Notes under the pieces: generated by a model
Databases searched by the model: none
Told to the model about the DNA's origin: nothing
What the model saw: the letters and a program-made list of their open reading frames with translations, nothing else
Shown here: in pieces, positions 42,808 through 52,172 of the stretch
Position numbering within the stretch: position 1 is the stretch's first letter
Layout of the letters: every line of letters begins with the position of its first letter
Made by a program: the position numbers and the translations under genes
Assembly (NCBI RefSeq): GCF_019720895.1
Contig: NZ_JAHKSH010000004.1
Coordinates: 372,001 to 436,000, forward strand
Length of the DNA: 64,000 bases
Origin: Microbacterium salitolerans
GTDB lineage: Bacteria > Actinomycetota > Actinomycetes > Actinomycetales > Microbacteriaceae
Reading direction: 5' to 3'

Positions 42808-43828
42808 AGCGGATCCTCGGGTCGAGAACGGCGTACATCACGTCGACGAGCAGGTTCGCTCCGACGGCGACGGCGGCGAAGATGAGCACGCACACCTGCA
42901 CGACGGCGGTGTCCCGCGACGTCGCGCCCTGCAGGAGCATCATCCCCATGCCCGGCATCGCGAAGATCTGCTCGATGATGATCGTCCCGCCCACCAGAGT
43001 GCCGATGTTGAGTCCGACGACCGTGAGCAGACCGAAGGAGGAGTTGCGGAACGCGTGCAGCCACAGGATCCGCCACGGTCCGACGCCCTTGGCGCGGGCG
43101 GTGTCGACGTAGTCGGCCGACTTCAGCTGCTCGACGAGATCGCCGCGCAGGAACCGCGTGTAGAAGCCGGCCAGCGGCACGCCGAGCGCGAGCACGGGGA
43201 GGAGGACGGACTGCAGGTTGAGGAGCAGACCCTCCTGGATCGGCACGTAGCCGATGGCGGGCAGGAGCTGCAGCACGACCGCGAACGCGAGGACGAGAAG
43301 CAGCGCGAGCACGTAGTTGGGAACGGCGAGCAGCGTCATCGAGACGACCATCACGGCGCGGTCGAAGATGCCGCCGGGTCGACGCGAAGCCATCAGGGCG
43401 ACCGGGATCGCGATGACGACCGAGACGACGAACGCCAGGCCCACGAGCTCGATCGTGACGGGCCACCGGTCGGCGAGCAGCGTCGTGACCGGCTGGCCGC
43501 TCACCGACGATCGTCCGAGGTCGCCCGTCACGAAGGACCCGAGCCACGTCAGATACCGCACGACGGCCGGCTGGTCGAGACCCATCGCGTGGCGAACGGC
43601 CTCGACCTCCTGTTCCGAGGCATCCATCCCCGCCTGCTGCCGCGCGGGGTCGCCCGGCATCGCCTCGATGAGCGCGAAGACGAGGATGCTGATCGCGATG
43701 AGCATCGGGATCGCCATGAGGACGCGTCGGACGATGAGACGTGCCAGGGGCGCGCGCGTGATGCGGAGGACGAGACTCGTCGACTCGGCGGTGCGGACCG
43801 ATGTCGTCTCGACGGCCGTGTCAGTCAT
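42794..43828 (-). CDS. Peptide-type ABC permease (DppB-like)
   Basis: A 344-residue membrane subunit with about six helices. The first helix is followed by the periplasmic FALIEAMPGDPA motif of DppB, and the EAA loop is DYVDTARAKGVGPWRILWLHAFRN. It overlaps the substrate-binding-protein gene by 8 bp and forms the channel with the DppC-like protein. Confidence 0.9.
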   Translation of the reverse strand: MTDTAVETTSVRTAESTSLVLRITRAPLARLIVRRVLMAIPMLIAISILVFALIEAMPGDPARQQAGMDASEQEVEAVRHAMGLDQPAVVRYLTWLGSFVTGDLGRSSVSGQPVTTLLADRWPVTIELVGLAFVVSVVIAIPVALMASRRPGGIFDRAVMVVSMTLLAVPNYVLALLLVLAFAVVLQLLPAIGYVPIQEGLLLNLQSVLLPVLALGVPLAGFYTRFLRGDLVEQLKSADYVDTARAKGVGPWRILWLHAFRNSSFGLLTVVGLNIGTLVGGTIIIEQIFAMPGMGMMLLQGATSRDTAVVQVCVLIFAAVAVGANLLVDVMYAVLDPRIRYGSR

Positions 43829-45590
43829 TCTCGACCCAGACGCGGTCGTAGAGCACGCCCGTGTTCACCGCGAGGGCCGGGATCGGCGTGGTGAGGCCGG
43901 GGCCGTGGACGCCGGGGCGCACGACCTGCGCGGGAGTGAACGCGGGACCGAAGGGGGCGTACGCCTCGTCGGAGATGTACTTCGCGATGTCGGCGTAGTG
44001 CTGCGCCCGCTCCTCGGGATCCGTCGTGGCGACGGCCGCGTCGAGCATCTCGTCGATCTCGGAGTTGAGCTGACGTTCGAGCGCGTCGGTCGCCGATTCC
44101 GCCCCCTCGGGAAGCGGCGTGCCGCTGTACGGCGACGTGGATCCGAACCGCACGCCGACGCCGATGCCGACGGCGGGATCCCACGCCCCCGCGGTCTGCA
44201 GCATGGCCTGCCAGTCGCCCGCCGTGAAGTCCGTGATGACGTCGCCGAGGGGCTGCGACTCGATCTCGACGTCGATGCCCGCCTCCGCCCACTGCTGCTG
44301 CAGCGCCGTCGTGACGGAGCGCGCCGTGACGATGTCGGTCGTGCCGAGCGTCACGGTGAGGCCGCCGATCTCCTCAACGAGCTCCGCCGCCTTCTCGGGA
44401 TCGTATTCGCGGTATCCCTCGACCTCCGGCTCGTAGAACAGCCCGCCCGACGCGGTGAAGGACTGCGTCATCTCCGCCGCACCGCCGAAGAGACCCTCGT
44501 TGATCGCGGCGAAGTCGGTCGCGTAGTAGATCGCCTCGCGCGCCTTCTTGTCGTCGAAGGGGGCCGTGCGGCTGTTGAGCTGCACGACGTACGGCGAGGT
44601 GGGGACGCCCTGGTAGACCTCGACGGCCGCGTTCTGCTGCGCCTGCTCGATGAGCGTGACGGCGCTGAGCCCTTCGACGACGTCGCCCTGGCCGGCGAGA
44701 AGCGTCTGGTAGAGCACCTGGTCGCCGGCGACGGACTGGAACGACAGCGAGTCGAGGTACGGCAGGCCGTCCTTGAAGTAGTCGGGGTTGCGCTCGACCT
44801 CCAGGCGCTCGCTGAGCTGATTGCCCGTCACGACGAACGGACCGGCGCCGACGGGCGTCGAGCGGAACTCCTCGGCGCCGAGCTCGGCGTACGCCGACGG
44901 CGACGCGATGAGGTTGAAGCTCGACAGCGGGAAGCCGTTGATGAGGGAGCCGTCCGGCACCGTGAGGTGCAGCTCGACGGTGCGCTCGTCGACCGCCTGG
45001 ATCGCCCCGAGGCGCCACATGACGGCGTCGCGATCGACATCCTCGGGAAGCGCGGCCCACAGGCTGTCGAGGAACTCGTCGGACAGGTCGGGGGCCTCGC
45101 GCTCGCGATCGAGGTTCAGCTGCGGCGCGCCCGTGCTGCCCGAGCTGAGGGCGCGGATCCAGTTCCAGACGACCGCCTCCGCGTCGAGCGGGGTGCCGTC
45201 GCTGAAGGTGATTCCCTCCCGGAGCGCGACGGTGAGCGTGAGCCCGTCCTCGCTCCACTCGTAGCTCTCGGCCTGATTCGGCTCGATGCGGGCGTCCGAT
45301 CCGTCGTCCTCGGCCTCGAGCGTGAAGAGCCCGCCGAAGATCGCCGAGTTCTGCGGCAGGTTCGCCCCGACGGAGTTGCTCGTCGCGGGATCGAGTCCGG
45401 TCGGCCAGCCGCCCGCGAAGCCCGCGTCGAGCAGCACCGTGAGGTCGCCGCCCGACTGGGGCTCGCCGACGTCGCTCGGCGTCTGCTGGTCGGAGGTCGT
45501 CGGCCCGCATCCCACGGCTGCGGCCGCGAGCCCGATCGTCGCGGCGACGACTCCGGCGAGTCGCGCCGTCCTGCTTCGGATGATGGTCAT
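43821..45590 (-). CDS. Family-5 extracellular solute-binding lipoprotein
   Basis: Captures the substrate for the importer. The 589-residue protein has a signal peptide with basic head, hydrophobic core and lipobox AAVGC (Cys28). The mature part shows family-5 features: LREGITFSDGTPLDAEAVVWNW and the substrate-cleft NSRTAPFDDKKAREAIYYATD region. Members bind peptides but also nickel, sugars, amines and aromatic compounds, so the ligand is open. ATG 45590 is chosen over the longer frame because the signal peptide starts there. It is preceded by a 144-bp gap with two palindromes. Confidence 0.92.
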   Translation of the reverse strand: MTIIRSRTARLAGVVAATIGLAAAAVGCGPTTSDQQTPSDVGEPQSGGDLTVLLDAGFAGGWPTGLDPATSNSVGANLPQNSAIFGGLFTLEAEDDGSDARIEPNQAESYEWSEDGLTLTVALREGITFSDGTPLDAEAVVWNWIRALSSGSTGAPQLNLDREREAPDLSDEFLDSLWAALPEDVDRDAVMWRLGAIQAVDERTVELHLTVPDGSLINGFPLSSFNLIASPSAYAELGAEEFRSTPVGAGPFVVTGNQLSERLEVERNPDYFKDGLPYLDSLSFQSVAGDQVLYQTLLAGQGDVVEGLSAVTLIEQAQQNAAVEVYQGVPTSPYVVQLNSRTAPFDDKKAREAIYYATDFAAINEGLFGGAAEMTQSFTASGGLFYEPEVEGYREYDPEKAAELVEEIGGLTVTLGTTDIVTARSVTTALQQQWAEAGIDVEIESQPLGDVITDFTAGDWQAMLQTAGAWDPAVGIGVGVRFGSTSPYSGTPLPEGAESATDALERQLNSEIDEMLDAAVATTDPEERAQHYADIAKYISDEAYAPFGPAFTPAQVVRPGVHGPGLTTPIPALAVNTGVLYDRVWVEND

Positions 45591-45710
45591 GTCGGTCTCT
45601 CCCGTCGACGGCTGCGTCGTCATCGACCAGCTCGTGCCCCCGCTCGTCGCTGAGTCGGGGATGGAATGTGTGGGAAGTCTCGCGGACGCCTCATGCGCCC
45701 TCTATGCCGT

Positions 45711-45725
45711 TTCCGCGGGACGAAA
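45711..45725. promoter_or_regulatory. TTCCG-N5-CGAAA site before the importer operon
   Basis: TTCCG at 45711-45715 and CGAAA at 45721-45725 match the repeat TTCCG-N5-CGGAA found at other control regions of this locus, with one mismatch. It lies 121 bp upstream of the binding-protein start. A CAC-TCG-GTG box follows at 45733-45747, partly inside the end of the amidohydrolase gene. Confidence 0.4.
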
Positions 45726-45734
45726 GCGAAGGCG

Positions 45735-46736
45735 TCACTCGGTGTCACGTCCGAGCCAGCGGAGCGCATTGCGACTCGAGATCTGCTCCCAGTCGGCCGG
45801 ATCCAGATCCATCTCACGCAGCGTCCGGGCCGCCGGCTCCTCGCGATTCATCGCGGGGAAGTCGCTTCCCACGAGCAGTCGGTCCGCGCCCAGCAGATCG
45901 ATGAGATATCGGATCGTGCGACGGTCGAACACCATCGAGTCGTAGTAGAAGCGCCGCGCGTAGTCGAGCGGCGACGGGCCGTCGTCCGGCATGACCGCGC
46001 GTTCGAGGTCGCGCGGCTCCTCGTTCCAGGATCCGCCCCAGAAGTAGTTCGCGCGCGGCAGCATCATCGCGAAGCCGCCCGCCGCGTGGCTGAACGACAG
46101 GCGCAGGTCGGGGCACGCCGCGGCCGTCCCGCCGAGGATCATCGACGCCGCCGCGAACATGCCCTCGATGCCGACGACGTAGGTGCCCATCGCCGACATC
46201 GGCAGCCGGTCCATGGGCGACGGCATCGCGTGCACGAACACCGACAGCCCGAGTCGCTCGGCCTCCTGGAAGAACGGCAGAAATCGCTCGTCGCCGATCG
46301 ACGAGCCCCCGATGTTGGACGCGATCTCCACGCCCGCGAGTCCACGGTCGCGGATCCTCGCGAGCTCGCCCGTCGCTCGGTCCGGATCCTGCATCGGCAC
46401 CATGCCGAGGCCGATGAGCCGATCGGGATCGTGACGTGACAGCTCGGCCGTGACGTCGTTGACGTGCTGCGCGAGCGCGAGGCCGTCGACGGGCGGCAGG
46501 TCGTAGCGCAGCAGCGGCGGCATCGGGCTGATGACCTCGGCGTCGACGCCGGAGGCGTCCATGGCCTCGATGCGCCGCTCAGCCTCGAAGAACACCTCGC
46601 GTGCGCGGAACCGCATCTCGTCGAAGACGAGCAGCCGGTCGGCGGACCCGTCGATCCGCTCCATGTGCGGAAAGCACTCGGGAGCGTCGTCCGGATAGTC
46701 GCGGGGCAGCAGGTGAGCGTGGGCGTCGATGATCAT
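45735..46736 (-). CDS. ACMSD-type metal-dependent amidohydrolase
   Basis: A 333-residue TIM-barrel enzyme of the amidohydrolase_2 group (hydrolases and decarboxylases). The metal site is visible as DAHAHL (His6, His8), a central His region (SVFVHAMP), SHAAGG and the late Asp in LVGSDFP. The MIIDAHAHLLP start and ~330 length are typical. It may release the substrate of the downstream dehydrogenases or act on the ring or carboxyl group of the imported compound. It lies 19 bp behind the zinc alcohol dehydrogenase. Confidence 0.85.
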   Translation of the reverse strand: MIIDAHAHLLPRDYPDDAPECFPHMERIDGSADRLLVFDEMRFRAREVFFEAERRIEAMDASGVDAEVISPMPPLLRYDLPPVDGLALAQHVNDVTAELSRHDPDRLIGLGMVPMQDPDRATGELARIRDRGLAGVEIASNIGGSSIGDERFLPFFQEAERLGLSVFVHAMPSPMDRLPMSAMGTYVVGIEGMFAAASMILGGTAAACPDLRLSFSHAAGGFAMMLPRANYFWGGSWNEEPRDLERAVMPDDGPSPLDYARRFYYDSMVFDRRTIRYLIDLLGADRLLVGSDFPAMNREEPAARTLREMDLDPADWEQISSRNALRWLGRDTE

Positions 46737-46755
46737 GGGCGTCTCCTCGGGCGGG

Positions 46756-47862
46756 TCAGGCGTGCGCAGGATGAACGGACACGTGGATCGCCGACGCGTC
46801 GTCGCTCTCTCCCGCGAGCGTCTCGATCGCGAGCCCGACGTCGTCGAGCCCGAAGGTGTGGGTGTGCATCTTCTCGAGGGCGAAGGCCCCGGACTCGAGG
46901 AGCGCGATCGCGCGCTCGTTCGCGCTCGCGTCCACCCCGAAGGCGCCCTTCACGGTGAGCGCGCGGTTGATGATGTGGTCGGTGGGCAGCGAGATCTCGC
47001 GTCCGCCCTTCAAACCCGCGAGCACGACGCGACCGCCGTGTCGCACGACGTGCAGCGCATCGATCACGGGCGACGCCGCCATCGGCGTGAGCTCGACGGC
47101 GACGTCGGCCATACGCCCGTCGGTCACCTCGCGCACGACCTCGACGATGTCCTCCGCGCCGTCGCCGTCGACGACGACCGTGCGGTCGGCGCCGAACTCC
47201 ATCGCGAGCTGCAGCTTGTGCCGGTCCTTCTCGAGGCCCGTCACGATGATCGTGCCCGCACCCGCCGCCTTGGCGGCGATCACCGCGGAGAGGCCGCGCT
47301 GCCCCGCGCCGAGCACGACGAGAGTGTCACCGAGACCGACCTCGCCGAGGTCGACGGCCCAGCGCACGCCCGCGCCGAGCGGGTTGTACATGGCGGCGAC
47401 CTCGGCGGGCAGCGTCCTATCGATCTTGTGGAGGATCGAGTTCGGCGAGATGTAGAGATGCTCCGCGAATCCGCCCCACAGGCTCGGGGCGACGTCGATG
47501 CCGGTCACGCCGTGCCCGTACCGGCGGAACGGACAGGCCTGATAGCGGCCCTTCAGGCAGTCGCCGCACGCGCGGCACGGAACGATGACCTCGAGTGCGA
47601 CGCGGTCGCCGACCTCGACTCCCCACTTCTCGGCCGCTTCGTCGCCGAGCTCCTCGATGATGCCCATCGGCTCGTGGCCCGGGATGAAGGGATCGCGGTT
47701 CATCCCCATGTGGCCGCGGTAGATCTCGACGTCGCTCCCGCAGATGCCGTTCGCCTCCACGCGCAGCAGGCCGTCGTTCGCGCCTGTCACGGGTCGGGAG
47801 AACTCCCGCATCTCAATCGCCCGCGGCCCCGTCTGGACCGCCGCTCGCACCATCTGTGCCAT
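46756..47862 (-). CDS. Zinc-dependent medium-chain alcohol dehydrogenase
   Basis: A 368-residue MDR enzyme. Catalytic zinc ligands are in NGICGSD and GHEPMG, the structural zinc cluster is CRACGDCLKGRYQAC, and the Rossmann loop is VVLGAGQRGLSAVIAA. It belongs to the sorbitol/threonine-dehydrogenase-like branch, not the NDMA type of the two paralogues upstream, so it probably uses free NAD(P). The substrate is unknown. It is placed between the UGSC partner and an amidohydrolase in one operon. Confidence 0.85.
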   Translation of the reverse strand: MAQMVRAAVQTGPRAIEMREFSRPVTGANDGLLRVEANGICGSDVEIYRGHMGMNRDPFIPGHEPMGIIEELGDEAAEKWGVEVGDRVALEVIVPCRACGDCLKGRYQACPFRRYGHGVTGIDVAPSLWGGFAEHLYISPNSILHKIDRTLPAEVAAMYNPLGAGVRWAVDLGEVGLGDTLVVLGAGQRGLSAVIAAKAAGAGTIIVTGLEKDRHKLQLAMEFGADRTVVVDGDGAEDIVEVVREVTDGRMADVAVELTPMAASPVIDALHVVRHGGRVVLAGLKGGREISLPTDHIINRALTVKGAFGVDASANERAIALLESGAFALEKMHTHTFGLDDVGLAIETLAGESDDASAIHVSVHPAHA

Positions 47863-47897
47863 GTTGTCGCCCTTCTCTCTCCCCCGAGGGGGTGCCG

Positions 47898-48947
47898 TCA
47901 GTTCCGGTGCGCGATCGGCGTCGACGTGCCCGACCAGTCCGCGAAGTACCGCGTGACCATCGAGATGCCCGCAGTGCGGGACCCGGCCACGGCGATGAGC
48001 ATCGACGAGGGGTCCGCGGGCGGCGCCGTGCGCTGGAACTCCTCGGGTGCGAGATCGCCGCCGGGGTGTCGCACGCCGCGATCCGTCAGACCGTCCTTGC
48101 CCGCCCGGGCGAGCTGCGCCGTCGTGCGCCCCGCGCGCTCCATGAGCTGCGCGGCGACGTCACGGCGCGACCACCCCGCGCCGGCGAGGAGGTGCGCGTG
48201 CTCCGGACACAGCACGACTCCCGCCATCGCGTGCGCGAAGATCCAGGACCCCGACCGGCCGATCGTGTCGGCGAGGTCGCCGAGCAGGTGCTCGGGATCG
48301 GTCGAATGCCGATTGTCGACGAACTCGCTCGTGCGCAGGAGCGTCGTCGTGACGGCATCGCCGCCCACGCCGTTCGCCGCGGCGAGCGGCTCCCACGGAC
48401 TGTCTTCCTCGTTCTCGCCGATGAGGATCGACCAGCGCCCCGGGATCCCCTGCGTCGCCTGCTCGAGTTCGTGCGGCCGGACGCCGAATCCGTTGCGCAC
48501 GATGAGGCCGATGGCGCGCGCGATGGTCGCGTTGGCCCGGAAACCGGGTCCGAAGACGCCACCGGCGCTGTTGATGCCGAGGCGCTCGCGCACGGCCCCG
48601 TTGACGACGATGAGCGGAGCCGGCCCGCTGGTCGACTGCCAGCCGCCGCCGCGCGCCGCGCGCTCCTTCATCAGGGAGGCGAACGTCGCCAGGACGACCG
48701 GGAAGAACTCGGGCAGGCATCCGGCCATCGCCGCGTTCATGGCCGCCGTGCGCACGGTGACGGTGCGGCCCGTCTGCGGCATGTCGCCGATGATCTCGTC
48801 GCCGTCTCTCCCGCCCGCGGCGAGAAAGCGATCGAGCAGCGGCTGCGTGACGGGGACGAGGGGAAGGCCGTCGGACCAGCCCTGCTCGTAGCAGTGCTCG
48901 ATCGCGAGCTGAGCGGCATCGGCGTCGAGCGCGGTGTCCGCGCTCAT
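47898..48947 (-). CDS. Large partner protein of the UGSC family
   Basis: A 349-residue protein of unknown biochemistry. The N terminus IEHCYEQGWSDGLPLVPVT (16-34) and a later VFGPGFRANATIARAI stretch are, as I recall, characteristic of a conserved protein encoded beside UGSC-family (seleno)proteins. It overlaps that gene by ATGA here. It has no signal peptide or membrane segment. Conserved Cys19 and several His residues could take part in thiol chemistry with the partner. The function should be regarded as unknown. Confidence 0.65.
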   Translation of the reverse strand: MSADTALDADAAQLAIEHCYEQGWSDGLPLVPVTQPLLDRFLAAGGRDGDEIIGDMPQTGRTVTVRTAAMNAAMAGCLPEFFPVVLATFASLMKERAARGGGWQSTSGPAPLIVVNGAVRERLGINSAGGVFGPGFRANATIARAIGLIVRNGFGVRPHELEQATQGIPGRWSILIGENEEDSPWEPLAAANGVGGDAVTTTLLRTSEFVDNRHSTDPEHLLGDLADTIGRSGSWIFAHAMAGVVLCPEHAHLLAGAGWSRRDVAAQLMERAGRTTAQLARAGKDGLTDRGVRHPGGDLAPEEFQRTAPPADPSSMLIAVAGSRTAGISMVTRYFADWSGTSTPIAHRN

Positions 48948-49492
48948 CGGCCGGCTCCCCCGGTCACGGCCGCGACGATCTCGGGGAGCAGCCGCCGCGC
49001 GCGCTCACGCACCTCGTCGCCGGTGAGCGACGCCATGGGGTGCTCCGTCGTGATCCACTCGTAGCCGGGCACCCCCTGCACCCCCGCCATCGTGCGGCCG
49101 GTCATCTCGAACGCATCCGTCAGCACGACGGCGGCCGGCAGGCCCGCCCGCTCGAACGCGATGCCGTCCGCGACGGCGGCGGCGCTGCACGATCCGCAGT
49201 CCCCGATGCCCGTCACGACGACGTCGCTCGCCGACGCGTAGCGGCCGACGATCTCGCCGTCGACGGGCACGGAGAAGTTCGCCTTCGTCTCGACGATGCC
49301 GACCGACGCCGCCCCGTGCTCCGCGCGCAGCAGCTCCCCCACTGTCTCGAGGAAGAGCAGCGCGTTGTGCTTCGTGTTGTCCAGCAGGCCGATGCGCAGG
49401 CCCTCGAGGGCCGCCGGGCGATCCGCGAGGACATCGTCCTCGGGCGACGGCCCCGGGGCTCCGCCCGTCGGATCCAGGATCGGATTCGTCAT
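48944..49492 (-). CDS. UGSC-family protein, cysteine (CGSC) form
   Basis: A 182-residue protein with the motif GDCGSCS, Cys99-Gly-Ser-Cys102. This matches the UGSC family, in which the first Cys is selenocysteine in some members; here the codon is an ordinary Cys codon. The surrounding order (IGLLDNTKHNALLFL, then VVTGIGDCGSC, then GLPAAVVLTDAFEM) is the family layout. The CxxC suggests a redox or thiol-nucleophile role, but none is established that I know of. It is coupled to its large partner (ATGA) and lies 11 bp behind an NDMA-type alcohol dehydrogenase gene. Confidence 0.75.
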   Translation of the reverse strand: MTNPILDPTGGAPGPSPEDDVLADRPAALEGLRIGLLDNTKHNALLFLETVGELLRAEHGAASVGIVETKANFSVPVDGEIVGRYASASDVVVTGIGDCGSCSAAAVADGIAFERAGLPAAVVLTDAFEMTGRTMAGVQGVPGYEWITTEHPMASLTGDEVRERARRLLPEIVAAVTGGAGR

Positions 49493-49503
49493 CGCGGGCC
49501 TCC

Positions 49504-50625
49504 TCAGGCGTCGTGCACGAGCACGCCGCGGATGTTCTTCCCGGCGCGCAGGTCGTCGTAGGCGTCGTTGACCTCGTCGAGGCCGTATCTGCGCGTGATG
49601 AGCTCATCGATCTTGAGATCACCCGCGCGATACAGCCCGAGGAGCTTCGGGATGTCGTACAGCGGATTGCAGTCGCCGAAGAGCGCCCCGCGGATCTGCC
49701 GCTGATAGCCGATGAGGAACCCCGCGGGCACGTGGACCGCCCGCTCCGTCAGGTGCCCCACACCCGTGATCGTCACCTTGCCGCCCTTGCCGGTCATGAG
49801 GACCGCGGAGTTCACCATGGGCTCCGTCACGACATCGGGCGTGAGGATCGCGTGATCGGCGAGCTGCCCCCACGTCTTCTCCGCGACGTACTCATGGGCC
49901 TCCTCGGCGGTCGCGAAGGCGGCGGTCGCGCCGAACTCCTTCGCGTTCTCGCGCTTGAAGTCGACCGGGTCCACGACGACGACGTCGCGGGCCCCGGCGT
50001 ACCTGGCCCCCTGCACGGCGTTCGTCCCGACGCCGCCGGAGCCGAACACGACCACCGTGTCGCCCGCGCGGACGCCCGCCGCATAGACGGCCGAGCCCCA
50101 TCCCGTCGGGACGCCGCATCCGATCAGGCTGCCGACCTCGAAGGGAATGTCGTCGGGGAGGGGCACGACGGCCCACTCCGAGACGACCGCGAACTGCGAG
50201 AACGTACCGAGGGAGCAGAAGCCGCCGAGGTCCTCGCCGTCCTTGTGGAAGCGATAGGTGCCGTCGAGGAACATGCCCGTTCCCGCGTTGAGCCCCTTGA
50301 CGCACATGTTCTGATGGCCCGTCGAGCATGGCCGACACGCGCCGCACGCGGGGATGTACGAGCAGACGACGCGGTCGCCCGGCTTCACGCGGGAGACGTG
50401 AGGTCCGACGGACTCGACGACGCCGGCTCCCTCGTGCCCGCCCACGATCGGGAAGCGCACCGGCGCATCGCCCGCCGTGATGTGGTCGTCCGAGTGGCAG
50501 AGTCCGGAGGCCGCGAACCGGATCCGCACCTCGTGCTCTCGGGGGTCGTCGAGCTGCACATCCGTGAGCTCCCACCCCGTGTGCGGTTCGCGGGCGATCG
50601 CCGCGTGGGTCGTGATCGTCGCCAT
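49504..50625 (-). CDS. NDMA-dependent (mycofactocin-linked) alcohol dehydrogenase 1
   Basis: A 373-residue zinc alcohol dehydrogenase of the nicotinoprotein type, in which NAD(H) stays bound and an external carrier, thought to be mycofactocin, re-oxidises it. Catalytic zinc: Cys43 (GLCHSDDH), His64-Glu65 (GGHEGAG). Structural zinc: Cys94, 97, 100, 108. The NAD loop is VVFGSGGVGTNAVQGA. The FRFHKDGEDLGGFCSLGTFSQ-like segment and the CNPLYDIPKLLGLY end are typical of this family. A complete mycofactocin cluster 8 kb away makes the assignment coherent. ATG 50625 is chosen over the longer frame, which enters the upstream gene. Confidence 0.88.
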   Translation of the reverse strand: MATITTHAAIAREPHTGWELTDVQLDDPREHEVRIRFAASGLCHSDDHITAGDAPVRFPIVGGHEGAGVVESVGPHVSRVKPGDRVVCSYIPACGACRPCSTGHQNMCVKGLNAGTGMFLDGTYRFHKDGEDLGGFCSLGTFSQFAVVSEWAVVPLPDDIPFEVGSLIGCGVPTGWGSAVYAAGVRAGDTVVVFGSGGVGTNAVQGARYAGARDVVVVDPVDFKRENAKEFGATAAFATAEEAHEYVAEKTWGQLADHAILTPDVVTEPMVNSAVLMTGKGGKVTITGVGHLTERAVHVPAGFLIGYQRQIRGALFGDCNPLYDIPKLLGLYRAGDLKIDELITRRYGLDEVNDAYDDLRAGKNIRGVLVHDA

Positions 50626-50645
50626 CGACGTTCTCCTGTCGTTTC

Positions 50646-52136
50646 TCAGCGACCCACGGCCACGGCGTCGCGCATCGACACCGTCTTGACCTGGGTCCAG
50701 TCGAGCACCGAGTCGGCACCCATCGTCCGGCCGAAGCCGCTGTTCTTGTATCCGCCGAACGGACCGCCGATGACGCCGGCGCCGAGCGGGCTGTTGATGC
50801 CCACCTGGCCGGCCTCGAGACGGCGGCTCATGCGCACGGCCGTGCCGACGTCGCGCGTCCACACCGAGGCGACGAGACCGTAGTCGGTGCCGTTCGCGAC
50901 GCGCACCGCCTCCTCCTCGTCATCGACGGGGATCACCGACAGCACGGGGCCGAAGATCTCCTCGCGCGCGATCCGCATGTCGGGGTCGACCTTGTCGAAG
51001 AGCGTCGGCTGGACGAAGAAGCCGTCCTCGAGGCCCGCTCCGGTCGGCACCGCGCCGCCCGTGACGAGATCGGCTCCCGCATCACGGCCGACGCCGATGT
51101 AGTCGAGGACCCGCCGGTGCTGCTTCTCGTTGATGAGCGGCCCCATGTTCACCTGCTGATGCCACGGGCCGTAGGTGATCGTCTCCATCTGCGCGGCGAG
51201 ACGGTCGACGAGTTCGTCGTGGATGCTCCGCAGCACGACGACGCGCGAGCCTGCGGCGCAGATCTGCCCCGTGTTGAGAGTGATCCCCATCGCCATCGCG
51301 GGCACCGCGGCGTCCAGGTCGGCGTCGCCGAACACGACCTGCGGCGACTTGCCACCGAGCTCGAGATGCAGCGGGGTGAGGTTCTTCGCGCAGGCCTCCA
51401 TGATGAGCGACCCCGTCTGCGGCGACCCCGTGAAGCCCATGCGCCGGATCCGCGGATGCGCCGGGATGGCGGCGCCCGCCTCGTGGCCGTAGCCGGTCAC
51501 GACGTTGATGACGCCTGCCGGGATCCCCGCCTCGAGGGCGAGCTTCGCGAGAGCGAGCGGTGTGAGCGGCGCATCCTCGGCGGGCTTCATGACCATCGTG
51601 TTCCCCGCCGCGATCGCGGCCCCGACCTCGACGGCGAACATCGGTCCGGGCGCGTTCCACGGGATGATGCCGCCGACGACGCCGTACGGCTCACGGAGCG
51701 TGAAGCCGAGGTGCTCCGGCGAGTAGGTCGGCAGCGAGACGCCCTGCACCTTGTCCGCCTGGCCGGCGATGAAGCGGATCTGCCCGGGCACGCCGAGCGG
51801 CCCCCAGCTCGGGCGACCGACCTCGCGGCGCTCGATCTCGTCGATCTCGTCAGCGCGCTGCTCGATGAGATCGGCCCAGCGGAACAGCAGCCGCCCGCGG
51901 CTCGTGGCATCGAGGTCTCGCCACGCCGGGAGCGCCTCCTCGGCGGCCTGGACCGCGTGCTCGACGTCGTCTGACCCGCTGCGTGGGATCCGTGCCAGCA
52001 CGTCGCGGGTCGCGGGGTTGATGACGTCGATCGTCTCGCCGGATGCGGCGGGGACCCAGTCTCCGCCGATCAGCTGAGCGCCGTCGACGACGAGGTCGCT
52101 GTCGAGCGCGCGGGGTGCGTCGTGTGTCATGGTCAT
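50646..52136 (-). CDS. NAD(P)-dependent aldehyde dehydrogenase
   Basis: A 496-residue aldehyde dehydrogenase: IIPWNAPGPM, cofactor MKPAEDAPLTP, base Glu in LELGGKSPQ, catalytic Cys in NTGQICAAGSR and the PFGGYKNSGFG end. It lies between the two NDMA-type alcohol dehydrogenases with gaps of 20 and 36 bp. It would oxidise the aldehyde they make to a carboxylic acid, which the divergent CoA transferase could then activate. Confidence 0.9.
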   Translation of the reverse strand: MTMTHDAPRALDSDLVVDGAQLIGGDWVPAASGETIDVINPATRDVLARIPRSGSDDVEHAVQAAEEALPAWRDLDATSRGRLLFRWADLIEQRADEIDEIERREVGRPSWGPLGVPGQIRFIAGQADKVQGVSLPTYSPEHLGFTLREPYGVVGGIIPWNAPGPMFAVEVGAAIAAGNTMVMKPAEDAPLTPLALAKLALEAGIPAGVINVVTGYGHEAGAAIPAHPRIRRMGFTGSPQTGSLIMEACAKNLTPLHLELGGKSPQVVFGDADLDAAVPAMAMGITLNTGQICAAGSRVVVLRSIHDELVDRLAAQMETITYGPWHQQVNMGPLINEKQHRRVLDYIGVGRDAGADLVTGGAVPTGAGLEDGFFVQPTLFDKVDPDMRIAREEIFGPVLSVIPVDDEEEAVRVANGTDYGLVASVWTRDVGTAVRMSRRLEAGQVGINSPLGAGVIGGPFGGYKNSGFGRTMGADSVLDWTQVKTVSMRDAVAVGR

Positions 52137-52172
52137 GATGCGTGTCCTCAGAGGTCTGGCGGCGCGCCGAGC

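Noticed and set aside
43821-45590. Nickel importer (NikA) assignment for the binding protein
   Set aside because: Family-5 binding proteins cannot be separated by motif alone, and there is no nickel enzyme or NikR-like gene in the window.
48944-49492. Selenocysteine decoding of an in-frame TGA in the UGSC-like gene
   Set aside because: The first position of the motif is a normal Cys codon and the frame is open throughout, so no Sec insertion is needed.
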